A stretch of 35,701 nt of DNA, taken from positions 46,898-82,598 of the forward strand of contig NC_021017.1 of NCBI RefSeq assembly GCF_000210075.1. Direction: 5' to 3'. Shown piece after piece: positions 15,865-23,963 of the stretch. Under the pieces are notes generated by a model. The model saw only the letters and a program-made list of their open reading frames with translations, did no database searches and was not told where the DNA came from. Position numbers and translations under genes: made by a program. This stretch comes from Bacteroides xylanisolvens XB1A (GTDB taxonomy: Bacteria > Bacteroidota > Bacteroidia > Bacteroidales > Bacteroidaceae). The first letter of the stretch is position 1, and every line of letters begins with the position of its first letter.

Positions 15865-15906
15865 TGAGGACGGACAGTCCGGCTGCAGACAGCGCATCCG
15901 CCCTCA
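15865..15906 (+). other. Hairpin downstream of the HU-like gene
   Basis: TGAGG-A-CGGA (15865-15874) pairs with TCCG-C-CCTCA (15897-15906), a 9-bp stem with one mismatch. It may be a processing or partial termination site between the operon's second and third genes. Confidence 0.4.
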
Positions 15907-15917
15907 TGGCAAACAAA

Positions 15918-15933
15918 AAAGGCGGCAGCCTTT
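15918..15933 (+). terminator. Small hairpin before the third operon gene
   Basis: AAAGGC, loop GGCA, GCCTTT: a perfect 6-bp stem with only a weak T tract (TTTCATAATTT). Possible attenuator ahead of the short lipoprotein gene. Confidence 0.4.
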
Positions 15934-15968
15934 CATAATTTACCCTTTTAAAGAAAACAGAAAGACGC

Positions 15969-16313
15969 ATGAAACAACTAAGAATCTTTTTCCTCTGCCT
16001 TGTGGCAGCAACGTTGGTAACCGCCTGCGGCGGCGACGACAAAGACAACTCTACACCGGTAGAGAAAATCACCCTTGACAAGGACAAACTGACGTTTGTG
16101 GCTCAATGGAAGATGCGGCCATCCCATTTTCCCGAAGGTGGATTCACGGTGGTGAAAGGAGACGGATACACCTTAACCCAACTCGATCTTGAGAAAATCA
16201 CCTCATTGGAAATGGACGTCACCGGTAGTTCTGTAACCTCTGAAAACTGCGAACTGGTACTGGATACAGCCGAAAATGCCATCAAGCTGCGTATCAAAGC
16301 AACAGCCTATTGA
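15969..16313 (+). CDS. Short lipoprotein, apparent internal-deletion paralogue of the one at 13776
   Basis: The 114 residues start with MKQLRIFFLCLVAATLVTAC (lipidated C20) followed by GGDDKDNSTPVEKITLDKD. The first 60 bases differ from the gene at 13776 at only about two positions, and the leader is alike (CCCTTTTA-AGAAA). The C-terminal part (VVKGDGYTLTQLDL, then CELVLDTAENAIKLRIKATA) aligns with the end of the larger protein (VVKGTDSYTLTDSDL, YFELYLDGNAIKIRAK). The Ig domain and beta-helix-like centre are missing, so it looks like a duplicate that lost about 280 codons, or a minimal family member. It keeps an open frame and signal, so it is probably expressed. Function unknown. Confidence 0.65.
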   Translation: MKQLRIFFLCLVAATLVTACGGDDKDNSTPVEKITLDKDKLTFVAQWKMRPSHFPEGGFTVVKGDGYTLTQLDLEKITSLEMDVTGSSVTSENCELVLDTAENAIKLRIKATAY

Positions 16314-16345
16314 ATACGTAAAACCGGAACGGCGGAAAGGGATGT

Positions 16346-16460
16346 GTGCCGCAGTAGGCTGGGGAGACGTGCCGCAGCAGGCTAGGGAAGCATGCCACAG
16401 CAGGCAAGGGGAGCATGCCACAACAAGTTAGGGAAACGCACCACAGCAAGCTGTGGCAAT
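16346..16460. repeat. Five imperfect 23-bp tandem repeats
   Basis: Units start at 16346, 16369, 16392, 16415 and 16438, with a core like RTGCCRCAGCAGGCTAGGGA. Each copy differs from the next by a few bases and there are no spacers, so it is not CRISPR. The 23-bp period is not a multiple of three, so it does not encode repeated peptide. The last unit contains CCACAGC-AA-GCTGTGG, a perfect hairpin. Confidence 0.8.
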
Positions 16461-16498
16461 ACACCCTAATTTCCCGGCTACGACAGCACAGAACACGC

Positions 16499-16544
16499 AA
16501 AAAGGCAGCAGTTACTCACAGACGAGAGCAACTGCTGCCTTTTT
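16499..16544. terminator. Strong bidirectional terminator
   Basis: AAAAAGGCAGCAGTT at 16499-16513 and AACTGCTGCCTTTTT at 16530-16544 are perfect 15-bp complements with a 16-nt loop. It gives a U tract on both strands and lies between convergent genes (short lipoprotein on +, AAA/PD-(D/E)XK on -). Confidence 0.85.
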
Positions 16545-16571
16545 CATGTGTCACATCATATCCTTGTCTAC
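16541..16571. repeat. Left copy of a 31-bp direct repeat flanking the AAA/PD-(D/E)XK gene
   Basis: Matches 18239-18269 at 29 of 31 positions. The right copy is the genuine 3' end of the second CDF gene (encoding VDKDMV and stop on the - strand); this left copy is an isolated duplicate (VDKDMM and stop). The bracketed stretch is the AAA/PD-(D/E)XK gene and its promoter. Confidence 0.75.
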
Positions 16572-16600
16572 TTCAAGCAAGTGGCGTACGCTGTTAATCC
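16563..16600 (+). pseudogene. Fragment of an AraC-type membrane regulator gene
   Basis: These 38 bases match 12436-12473, inside the AraC-type gene, at 32 positions; all six differences are transitions. Translated in the same frame it reads LVYFKQVAYAVNP against LVCFKQMAHAINP. It begins in the shared CTTGTCT stretch of the CDF-derived repeat and ends at the stop codon of the AAA/PD-(D/E)XK gene, so it is a relic of a second such regulator truncated by rearrangement. Confidence 0.65.
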
Positions 16601-18159
16601 GTTTCGATTTTCCAGTCTCCAATCGTTCTCGTGGTACTGTCGAAGTTGATGCCGACCTTCACCACTTTCCGGTGGTCTGCCTCATAAGGAATCGCATACC
16701 CTTTGCTGTTAATCTGCGCTAAAGCCTCTTCTGCGGTGCCGTTCATTTTAAATTCAAGTATATAAATAGCATCCTGCATTTTGATAACCACGTCCGCCCG
16801 TCCGACAGCGCTTTTGACTTCGGTATCCACATATTGTCCCATCAAGCGGAACAGAAGATAGAATATAGTTTGATAATGTTTTTCCTCTTTGTTGTTTAGG
16901 TCGTTCGGAATAGAGGCGAAGAAAGACCGGGTGCGTTCAAGGCAAGATTCAAGGTTTCCTTTCATTAAATCACGCACAAAGGACACTACATAAAAGTTGC
17001 TTTCGCGCGTAGGTTGGTAAAGATAAGAAGGGATGAGCGACTCGATAAAGCCGATTCTTACTTCCTCGTTCGGGTAGCCTAATGTATAGGTACGAAAGAA
17101 AGCATCGTACGACTTGATTGTGAGATAACCGCTTTGGTAGAGCACCGGAATTGGGTCGGTGAGACAATCCGTAGCCTTGTCGAAGTCTTCCGGCTTGGCG
17201 TCCATACGGTCGAGCAGACGGATATCAAAGTTCATTTGTTGCAGGAGTTCTATCAGAAAGGTAGGGGTACCGGTAGAAAACCAGTAGTTCTCATAACTCT
17301 TTTGGGCAAAAGCATTAATCAGGCTGAAAGGATTGTACACATCCACACAGGATTTACTGAAATGATATCCGTCATATTGCTTCTTCAAGTGGGCACACGC
17401 CTCTTCATACGTTTCATCGTTGGCTTGTGCCATCTGTTCGACATCAATTTTCATCTGTGTCAGCAGTTCCTGTTCGGTGATACCGCAGATAGTGCTGTAA
17501 TTATCGCTCATGCTGACGTTCTGAAGATTGTTAAGTTCGCTGAATATGCTCATCTGGCTGAATTTGCTGATGCCCGTCAGGAAGAGGAAGCGAAGATATT
17601 TACCTGACTTTTTTAAGGGGCTGAAGAAGTCGCGCATGATACCACGAATCTCATGCTGCAACTCATGGTTATTGTTACTGTCCAGCATCGGGGCGTCATA
17701 TTCGTCCACTAATACGACAACCTGCTGCCCGGTTTGCTCATAAGCGCGGCGGATGATACCTTCCAGACGTAAACTAAATGTGTCTTCGCCTTCCTGACGT
17801 CCGTAGACGTTTTCCCAAAGTAACAGCTGAACATTGATAGATGCGCGAAGTGACTCTGCTTCCATATATTTACTGCCGCTAAAGTCGATATGTAGCACCG
17901 GATACACTGTCCAGTCTTTCTCTAACTGCTCCATGTCCAGTCCGTTGAAAAGTTCTTTCTTTCCCAGAAAATAGGCTTCGAGCGTAGAGACAAGCAGACT
18001 TTTCCCGAAACGACGGGGACGACTCAGGAAATAAATCTTATTTGTATTGACGAGTTGATAAATCAGTGCAGTCTTATCAACATATATGTAATCATTATTG
18101 CGCAAATCTTCAAAATCCTGTATCCCGATAGGATAGCGCCTGAATGTTCCTTCTTCCAT
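16594..18159 (-). CDS. AAA-ATPase-like / PD-(D/E)XK nuclease-like protein (DUF1703 type)
   Basis: A 521-residue protein of a family greatly expanded in Bacteroides. The N-terminal ATPase-like domain (about 8-290) has YIYVDKTALIYQL, a Walker-A-like SRPRRFGKSLLVSTL (residues 46-60) and a Walker-B-like VVVLVDEYDAPM (near 150). The C-terminal PD-(D/E)XK-type domain (about 420-515) shows GRADVVIKMQDAIYILEFKM with the E-x-K pair. Its cellular role is not established; it is thought to act on nucleic acid or serve defence or mobile-element functions, which is inference. A TAACTTTG -7 box lies on the - strand at 18200-18193. It is bracketed by a 31-bp direct repeat, and an AraC-gene relic abuts its 3' end, signs that it was inserted here. 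Confidence 0.85.
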   Translation of the reverse strand: MEEGTFRRYPIGIQDFEDLRNNDYIYVDKTALIYQLVNTNKIYFLSRPRRFGKSLLVSTLEAYFLGKKELFNGLDMEQLEKDWTVYPVLHIDFSGSKYMEAESLRASINVQLLLWENVYGRQEGEDTFSLRLEGIIRRAYEQTGQQVVVLVDEYDAPMLDSNNNHELQHEIRGIMRDFFSPLKKSGKYLRFLFLTGISKFSQMSIFSELNNLQNVSMSDNYSTICGITEQELLTQMKIDVEQMAQANDETYEEACAHLKKQYDGYHFSKSCVDVYNPFSLINAFAQKSYENYWFSTGTPTFLIELLQQMNFDIRLLDRMDAKPEDFDKATDCLTDPIPVLYQSGYLTIKSYDAFFRTYTLGYPNEEVRIGFIESLIPSYLYQPTRESNFYVVSFVRDLMKGNLESCLERTRSFFASIPNDLNNKEEKHYQTIFYLLFRLMGQYVDTEVKSAVGRADVVIKMQDAIYILEFKMNGTAEEALAQINSKGYAIPYEADHRKVVKVGINFDSTTRTIGDWKIETD

Positions 18160-18192
18160 ATCAAATTTTTATTAAAATGTGAACGATGAATG

Positions 18193-18200
18193 CAAAGTTA
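18193..18200 (-). promoter_or_regulatory. -7 box of the AAA/PD-(D/E)XK gene
   Basis: Reads TAACTTTG on the - strand, 34 bases before the ATG at 18159. No good -33 element was found. The box lies inside the segment bracketed by the direct repeats, so the gene carries its own promoter. Confidence 0.5.
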
Positions 18201-18238
18201 AGAAAAAGAAGCGGAATAGCTTTCTTTGTTGCCGAAGA

Positions 18239-18269
18239 TTTTCACGTGTCACACCATATCCTTGTCTAC
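18239..18269. repeat. Right copy of the 31-bp direct repeat (3' end of the second CDF gene)
   Basis: Matches 16541-16571 at 29 of 31 positions. It spans the last seven codons and stop of the CDF gene plus 10 bases downstream. Confidence 0.75.
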
Positions 18270-19163
18270 CCCGAATTTCTCATCCGTCTGACACTCCCCG
18301 GCAGGTTCCACATGCACCAGAATATCATAGACATTATCTATCGAGCTTTCAATACTTTTCTCCACCGCCCCGGCAATCTCATGCGCTTGTGTAATCGTTA
18401 TCTGCGGATTCACCTCTATATCGAGCGTAATTATATACCGGTTTCCTATCATTCTCGACCTGACCCGGTGCGGATTACTTGCTCCCGGCACTTTCTCGAC
18501 AGCTTCGAATATCTTATTATACACATTGACATCCTTCACGCCATCCATAAGCTCCACATTCGAGTCGAGAAAAATACCAATGGACGACTTGATGATAAAG
18601 AGGCTGATTATCAATCCCGTTATCGAATCGAGTATCGGCAATTTGAATATAAAAGTAAAAATCAACCCTAATAAAACTCCGGCCGAGATGACAACATCAT
18701 TACGCATATTTATCGCATTCGCCGTCAGCATGGAACTGTCTATTTTCTTTCCCTGTTTGTACTGGTACGAAGCCAGCATCAGTTTGCCGACAATAGAGAA
18801 TATAGTCACATAGATAGCGATAGCCGATGGTATCTCTTTCACTTCATCTGAAAAGATGCTTTGAATGGAAGATATCAGCATTTGCATACCGGCATAAAAT
18901 ATCACCAGTGACAGAATCTTTGTCGCGATGCCTTCCGCTTTCTCATAACCAAATACATATTTCTTTGAAGGAGGACGGTTGATGAGGCGTGCCGTAAAAA
19001 TCATAACGATAGAGATAACGACGTCGGTTGCCGAGTCGATACCGTCGCCCACTACCGCCAAACTACCGGCCCATAAACCGATGATGATTTTTGATGCGGA
19101 CAGGATTGCATTGCCAATGGTGCTAATCCATGAGGTTTTGATTAAGATGTTCTCTCTTGACAT
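18249..19163 (-). CDS. Cation diffusion facilitator, FieF/MntE-like (iron/manganese type)
   Basis: A 304-residue inner-membrane metal/proton antiporter with six helices and a C-terminal cytoplasmic domain (about 205-295). The transport site differs from the zinc transporter at 3956: D43-x3-D47 in helix 2 (GDGIDSATD) and N152-x3-D156 in helix 5 (NMRND). Known CDFs use HD-HD for zinc, DD-HD in E. coli FieF, and an Asn-containing ND-DD set in the pneumococcal manganese exporter MntE. Three Asp plus one Asn therefore suggests manganese or ferrous iron; this is inference. A TATCTTTG box on the - strand at 19215-19208 is its likely promoter. Its 3' end is duplicated at 16541. Confidence 0.87.
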   Translation of the reverse strand: MSRENILIKTSWISTIGNAILSASKIIIGLWAGSLAVVGDGIDSATDVVISIVMIFTARLINRPPSKKYVFGYEKAEGIATKILSLVIFYAGMQMLISSIQSIFSDEVKEIPSAIAIYVTIFSIVGKLMLASYQYKQGKKIDSSMLTANAINMRNDVVISAGVLLGLIFTFIFKLPILDSITGLIISLFIIKSSIGIFLDSNVELMDGVKDVNVYNKIFEAVEKVPGASNPHRVRSRMIGNRYIITLDIEVNPQITITQAHEIAGAVEKSIESSIDNVYDILVHVEPAGECQTDEKFGVDKDMV

Positions 19164-19207
19164 TGAAGTGACTCTTTATAATTAATTGTTTGATTGCGAT
19201 TGGCTAG

Positions 19208-19215
19208 CAAAGATA
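19208..19215 (-). promoter_or_regulatory. -7 box of the second CDF gene
   Basis: Reads TATCTTTG on the - strand, a full match, 45 bases before the ATG at 19163. The nearest TTG upstream is 24 bp away, longer than usual. Confidence 0.5.
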
Positions 19216-19351
19216 AACATTTATAGGAGTCTGTGACGTCAAGTCGCAAAAAAACTTTTTCCGGGTTTTTAGTAGTTTCTATGTTTTAGTTGTATTATAT
19301 ATAGATGGTCAATTAAAGACAGGACAAATCATTTATTAAATAGTTAACCGC

Positions 19352-21673
19352 ATGTTCAAAAAACTAAGTAGTTCTTTACTCATTGTATCAGCTTGTGTTT
19401 TTTCTTCTTGTACGCCCACCGTCAAGCAAGAGATTGCAATCCTACCTACCCCCGTTAGTCTGACCGAGCAGTCGGGCTCGTTTGTTTTAAAAGACGGAAT
19501 GAAGATTGGAGTTTCCGATCAGTCGTTGTTTCCGGCAGTCGGGTATTTGCAGGAGATTCTCCGCAATGTCATATCGTCTTCTGTGGAGGTTACTACAGAT
19601 AAGAATCAGGTAGATATGTATTTTCAGTTGAAAGATACCGGTGGCAAGCCCGGTTCTTATAAACTTCAGTCTACGCCGGAATATATCCGGGTAGAGGCTA
19701 ATGACTATTCGGGTATCATTTCTGCGATTACTACTATTCGCCAGCTGCTTCCTGCAGCGATAGAAGTGCAGGGAGAGAAACAAACTTATTCAATCCCTGT
19801 CGTGCAAATAGAAGACGCACCTCGTTTTGAATGGCGTGGATTTATGCTGGATGCTTCCCGTCATTTCTGGAATAAAGATGAGGTAAAGCATGTATTGGAT
19901 CTGATGTCTTTGTATAAACTCAATAAATTCCACTGGCATTTGTCTGACGATCAGGGCTGGCGTATAGAGATTGAGAAATACCCGCTGCTTACCGAAAAAG
20001 GAGCTTGGCGTAAGTTTAATAAGCACGACCGTACCTGCATGGCACGTGCGAAAGAGGAAGATAATACCGATTTCCTGATTCCGGAAGATAAGATACGCAT
20101 TGTGGAAGGAGATACGCTGTATGGAGGTTATTACACTCATGATGATATCAAAGAAATAGTAGCCTATGCTACGCAAAGAGGAATTGATGTCATTCCCGAG
20201 ATTGATATGCCGGGACATTTCCTCGCGGCTATCAGTCAATATCCGGAGTTGGCATGCGACGGACTAATCGGATGGGGAGAAATCTTCTCTTCTCCTATCT
20301 GTCCGGGTAAAGACGCGACGCTGGAATTCTGCCGGAATGTGTTCAAAGAAGTTTTCGAGCTTTTCCCTTATGAATATGTGCACATGGGTGGTGATGAAGT
20401 GGAAAAAGCCAACTGGAAGAAATGCCCTCTCTGTCAGAAACGTATCCGTACGGAGAAGCTGGGTTCGGTAGAAGAACTTCAGGCATGGTTTGTACGTGAC
20501 ATGGAGAAATTCTTCCTCGCCAACGGAAAGAGACTCATCGGCTGGGATGAAGTGGTAGCCGACGGATTATCTTCCGATGCTGCTATTACATGGTGGAGAA
20601 GTTGGGCGAAAGACGCGTTGCCTACGGCGACCGCGCAAAAGCAGAAAGTGATTGCTTGTCCGAATGAATATTTCTATTTCGATTATGCGCAGGATCAGAA
20701 TTCAGTGAAGAAAATACTGGCATACGATCCGTGTTCGGATGATAGATTATCACCCGAACAGAAGAAATATATTTGGGGTGTACAGGCTAATCTCTGGTCT
20801 GAATGGATTCCGACAATGAAGCGCATTGAATACCTGATCGTTCCCCGCATGATTGCATTGAGCGAAATAGCCTGGGTAGAACCGGCTGTTAAACCAAGCC
20901 TCGAAGAGTTTTATCGTCAGCTTGTTCCGCAGTTTAAACGGATGGATGTGATGAGGGTAAATTATCGTGTGCCTGATTTACAGGGATTCTATAAAGTGAA
21001 TGCATTTATTGATGAAACAACGATTGACTTGACTTGCCCGTTGCCCGGTACTGAAATACGCTATACGACAGACGGCAGTATGCCTACCAAAGAGTCTACT
21101 CTTTATAATGGTGCTCTGGACGTGACGGAGACTACCGATTTCGCTTTCCGCACGTTCCGTCCGGACGGTTCTCCTTCGGATGTGGCACATACTAAATATG
21201 TAAAGGCTCCTTATGCGGAGGCGGTGACTGCTCCGGCTGCCTTGCAGCCCGGCTTGAAAGCTGTATGGCATGACTTCCGCGGTAATCTTTGTGCAGATAT
21301 TGACGCGGCTCCGGTAAAAGGGGAATATGTGGTAGAATCGGTATCTATCCCCGAAGAGGTGAAAGGAAATATCGGCTTGGTGATGACCGGTTATCTGGAA
21401 GTTCCCGCTGATGGTATTTACACCTTTGCCCTTCTATCGGATGACGGTAGTACATTGACGCTTGACGGTGAATTGCTGGGAGATAATGACGGTGCACACT
21501 CATCGGTAGAGATTATTGTGCAGAAGGCATTGAAAGCCGGATTGCATCCGATAGAGGTTCGTTACTTCGATTGTAACGGAGGTGTATTGCAGATGGAACT
21601 GGTGAATGAAAAAGGTGAAAAAGAAATGCTGCCGGGTGCGTGGTTGAAACATGAGGTGCACGCACGTGTGTGA
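19352..21673 (+). CDS. GH20 beta-N-acetylhexosaminidase lipoprotein with PA14-like C-terminus
   Basis: Removes terminal beta-GlcNAc/GalNAc from host or bacterial glycans in the periplasm or at the cell surface. The 773 residues are a long GH20 form. The lipobox FSSC has Cys20. Residues about 25-145 are the GH20b N-terminal domain (ILPTPVSLTEQSGSF). The barrel runs from about 150 to 510, with RGFMLDASRHFWNKDEVKHV, KFHWHLSDDQGWRIEI and the catalytic pair D348-E349 in HMGGDEVEK, then WSEWIPTMKRIEYL. A chitobiase C-terminal Fn3-like domain (about 530-605; GTEIRYTTDGSMPT) and a PA14-type binding domain (about 625-770; YTFALLSDDGSTLTLDGELL) follow. The gene is monocistronic and ends before a hairpin at 21687-21721. 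No SusCD pair is nearby. Confidence 0.93.
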   Translation: MFKKLSSSLLIVSACVFSSCTPTVKQEIAILPTPVSLTEQSGSFVLKDGMKIGVSDQSLFPAVGYLQEILRNVISSSVEVTTDKNQVDMYFQLKDTGGKPGSYKLQSTPEYIRVEANDYSGIISAITTIRQLLPAAIEVQGEKQTYSIPVVQIEDAPRFEWRGFMLDASRHFWNKDEVKHVLDLMSLYKLNKFHWHLSDDQGWRIEIEKYPLLTEKGAWRKFNKHDRTCMARAKEEDNTDFLIPEDKIRIVEGDTLYGGYYTHDDIKEIVAYATQRGIDVIPEIDMPGHFLAAISQYPELACDGLIGWGEIFSSPICPGKDATLEFCRNVFKEVFELFPYEYVHMGGDEVEKANWKKCPLCQKRIRTEKLGSVEELQAWFVRDMEKFFLANGKRLIGWDEVVADGLSSDAAITWWRSWAKDALPTATAQKQKVIACPNEYFYFDYAQDQNSVKKILAYDPCSDDRLSPEQKKYIWGVQANLWSEWIPTMKRIEYLIVPRMIALSEIAWVEPAVKPSLEEFYRQLVPQFKRMDVMRVNYRVPDLQGFYKVNAFIDETTIDLTCPLPGTEIRYTTDGSMPTKESTLYNGALDVTETTDFAFRTFRPDGSPSDVAHTKYVKAPYAEAVTAPAALQPGLKAVWHDFRGNLCADIDAAPVKGEYVVESVSIPEEVKGNIGLVMTGYLEVPADGIYTFALLSDDGSTLTLDGELLGDNDGAHSSVEIIVQKALKAGLHPIEVRYFDCNGGVLQMELVNEKGEKEMLPGAWLKHEVHARV

Positions 21674-21686
21674 AACTGGATGGGTA

Positions 21687-21721
21687 AAAGAGGGTATCCT
21701 TTTGTGAAGTGCACCCTCTTT
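21687..21721. terminator. Hairpin after the hexosaminidase gene
   Basis: AAAGAGGGT at 21687-21695 and ACCCTCTTT at 21713-21721 form a perfect 9-bp stem with a 17-nt loop, 13 bases after the stop. The following tract is ACCTCTTTT. It lies between convergent genes. Confidence 0.6.
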
Positions 21722-21844
21722 ACCTCTTTTAGAATACATCATCTATTCATATTCCAAAATGAATACATTAATGTTTTTTCAACTTAACAACCAAATAAAA
21801 GAAATGCGGGTGAATCACTTCGGCCGATTCTTATGTATGGTGGT

Positions 21845-23944
21845 TCAGGAGTTTGCATAACTATGCATCCCGCCAAGAACATAATTCACTCCGAAATAAG
21901 TCATTAAGACTGTAAGGAAAGCAAGAATCATATAAATATGGAAAAATAAAGGCTTGCGGAAAATGCGCAGGCTTTGTGAATGGAAGGCTGCTCCATATAC
22001 AAGGAAGGTAATCAGCGCCCATACTTCTTTCGGGTCCCACGCCCAGTATCTTCCCCAGGAAACGTTTGCCCAGACTGCTCCCAAAAAGATGCCTGCCCCT
22101 AAAAAGAACGTCGCAGGATAGAGTAGCAAACGGCTGACTAGCGTCAACTGTTCTATCCGGTTATCTTGTCTGTCGTCATTTTCAGAGACATTGTTTTCCG
22201 GCTCTTTTTTTCGGAGACATAATGCCAGTATTCCGTTTAGCATGATAAATGCCAATAGGGCATAAGACATCATAATCAATGAAACATGAATGCTTAACCA
22301 CGGAGAGACGAGCACCGGCATTAATGGCGTTATCTGCGGATTCATTTGTCCCAGATAAGAGACTAACAACGCAAAGCCGGAGAGCAAGAATCCGAATGGA
22401 AGTACGAATGAGAATCTTCGATGGAGCAGGCAGGCTACCAAGAGGATGCAGAGTGCCATAAACTGCATGGTTTCGTAACCGTTGCTAAGTGGAATGCGTC
22501 CGCCAATATACCAACGTAGGCAATATCCTGCTAAATGGAATATGAAAGCAAGATAGAGCGCAACAGAAAAGAACGCTCCTGCTGTGCGGGTAATCGCTTT
22601 GGCTTTCGGTGAGAGTACCCTTCTTCGCAGGCTGTACTGAAGCAGAAGCAGGAAAGACAATACTCCCAATGATAGATTAATCATAAAAAGAATCTTGCTG
22701 AACGGAATCCGGTTGTAGAGTAGTTCGGCTTTTATTTCCAGTTCGGAGAGTGGTTGCACGCTGCCATCAGTGGGTAATGGCTGAATGAATGTTCCTTTTT
22801 CCAGCATCAGGATCAATCCCACTTTTTCGTCCGTTTCTTGGATGGCTTTGGCGAGTTTGCTACCTTTTCCCTGTTCTTGTTGCCAGGTTTTCTGAAGACG
22901 GTAGACCGGACCGTCAAATAAATCGGTTAATCGGGCGTAAGGTGTCTGTAAGTTTAGCAAATGCTGCAACTCTGTATTTTTGATGTATATCAATGGTTCA
23001 TTTCTCCATACTTCCGGATAGAGTAGCCAGCCACCAATTACCTGTTCAGGCGTCAAACCTTTATATGAAGCTTTGCCTGTCAATTTCTGAATGAAATCGC
23101 GCGCCAATGTATTGAATGGTACTACTCGGTCGTGATAAATGACCTGTTCTTGTGCCAAACTGTCTGCTTGTACCCGTTTCAGTGCCGGGAGAAGTTTTTT
23201 TTGTGCTTGCATACTACCTGCAAGACAGAAGAGGAACAATAGAAATACACCTCCTTTTTTCAGTAGCGGGTGACTTAGCAGGCGTCGGAAATCGCCATAG
23301 CGGGAAAATAATAACCAGATCATGGAGATACCGAGCAGAACATATCCTGCATACGTAACTCCCGTACCCCACGGGTCATAATTGACAGTCAGCCAACTCC
23401 CTTTTCCATCATCATCGAAAGATGACTGATAGAAACGGAAACCTTGTAATGTAAATATACGGTTCATTGAAATCTGTTCGTGTGACAGAACATCTTTTTG
23501 TCCGGGAAGAGAGTAGGTGATATAACTGATGTAGTCTGCCGGAGCTTCAGTTCCGGGATAGTATGCTATACGAAAACTATCCAGCTGTATTGTGAATGGC
23601 AGGTCTGCTTCTCTTCCGCTTTCCGACTCCTGAAAACTACCTGCCGTCACTCCCGGCAGTAAATGTACGTATCCTTTTTTACTGCCGGTAAACGTAATCA
23701 TGGCCCCCACCAGGATAACGAGGAGGGAGCCATGAAACAACAATATGGGGAACCGTCGCCATAAAGCACGTCGGATGAGAGCAACAAGTGCAATTGCGGC
23801 AATAACTCCCCACAAACAACAAAACCAGCATGTATGATATATATTTCTCTCTACAAAATCTGTCCCATACGCTTGCTCTACAAAAGTAGCTGCAGCGAGT
23901 AGTCCCACCAGACAGATATATAAGATAATAAGTAACCTTTTCAA
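21845..23944 (-). CDS. ResB-CcsA fusion, cytochrome c maturation (system II haem transporter/synthetase)
   Basis: A 699-residue fused CcsB(ResB)-CcsA that moves haem across the inner membrane and attaches it to CxxCH motifs. The ResB-like half (about 1-420) has early helices, LLFHGSLLVILVGAMI, and a large periplasmic part (ISMNRIFTLQGFRFYQSSFD). The CcsA half (about 450-699) has FHLAGYCLRW, HVSLIMMSYALLA, the tryptophan-rich WGRYWAWDPKEVWALI near residues 629-644, and AFHSQSLRIF. The four His in these segments match the haem-liganding positions of the family. It is the last gene of the operon, 19 bases after the RidA-like gene, and is the obvious maturation partner of the two haem-binding lipoproteins upstream. 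Confidence 0.92.
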   Translation of the reverse strand: MKRLLIILYICLVGLLAAATFVEQAYGTDFVERNIYHTCWFCCLWGVIAAIALVALIRRALWRRFPILLFHGSLLVILVGAMITFTGSKKGYVHLLPGVTAGSFQESESGREADLPFTIQLDSFRIAYYPGTEAPADYISYITYSLPGQKDVLSHEQISMNRIFTLQGFRFYQSSFDDDGKGSWLTVNYDPWGTGVTYAGYVLLGISMIWLLFSRYGDFRRLLSHPLLKKGGVFLLFLFCLAGSMQAQKKLLPALKRVQADSLAQEQVIYHDRVVPFNTLARDFIQKLTGKASYKGLTPEQVIGGWLLYPEVWRNEPLIYIKNTELQHLLNLQTPYARLTDLFDGPVYRLQKTWQQEQGKGSKLAKAIQETDEKVGLILMLEKGTFIQPLPTDGSVQPLSELEIKAELLYNRIPFSKILFMINLSLGVLSFLLLLQYSLRRRVLSPKAKAITRTAGAFFSVALYLAFIFHLAGYCLRWYIGGRIPLSNGYETMQFMALCILLVACLLHRRFSFVLPFGFLLSGFALLVSYLGQMNPQITPLMPVLVSPWLSIHVSLIMMSYALLAFIMLNGILALCLRKKEPENNVSENDDRQDNRIEQLTLVSRLLLYPATFFLGAGIFLGAVWANVSWGRYWAWDPKEVWALITFLVYGAAFHSQSLRIFRKPLFFHIYMILAFLTVLMTYFGVNYVLGGMHSYANS

Positions 23945-23963
23945 CGGTATAATCTTTTATGAT

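Noticed and set aside
16346..16460. Possible CRISPR array
   Set aside because: The 23-bp units are directly adjacent with no spacers, they diverge from one another, and no cas gene is in the window.
16203..16500. Cys-rich reading frames on the - strand across the tandem repeats
   Set aside because: The repeat period is not a multiple of three, the frames have no start context, and the strong terminator lies at their upstream end.
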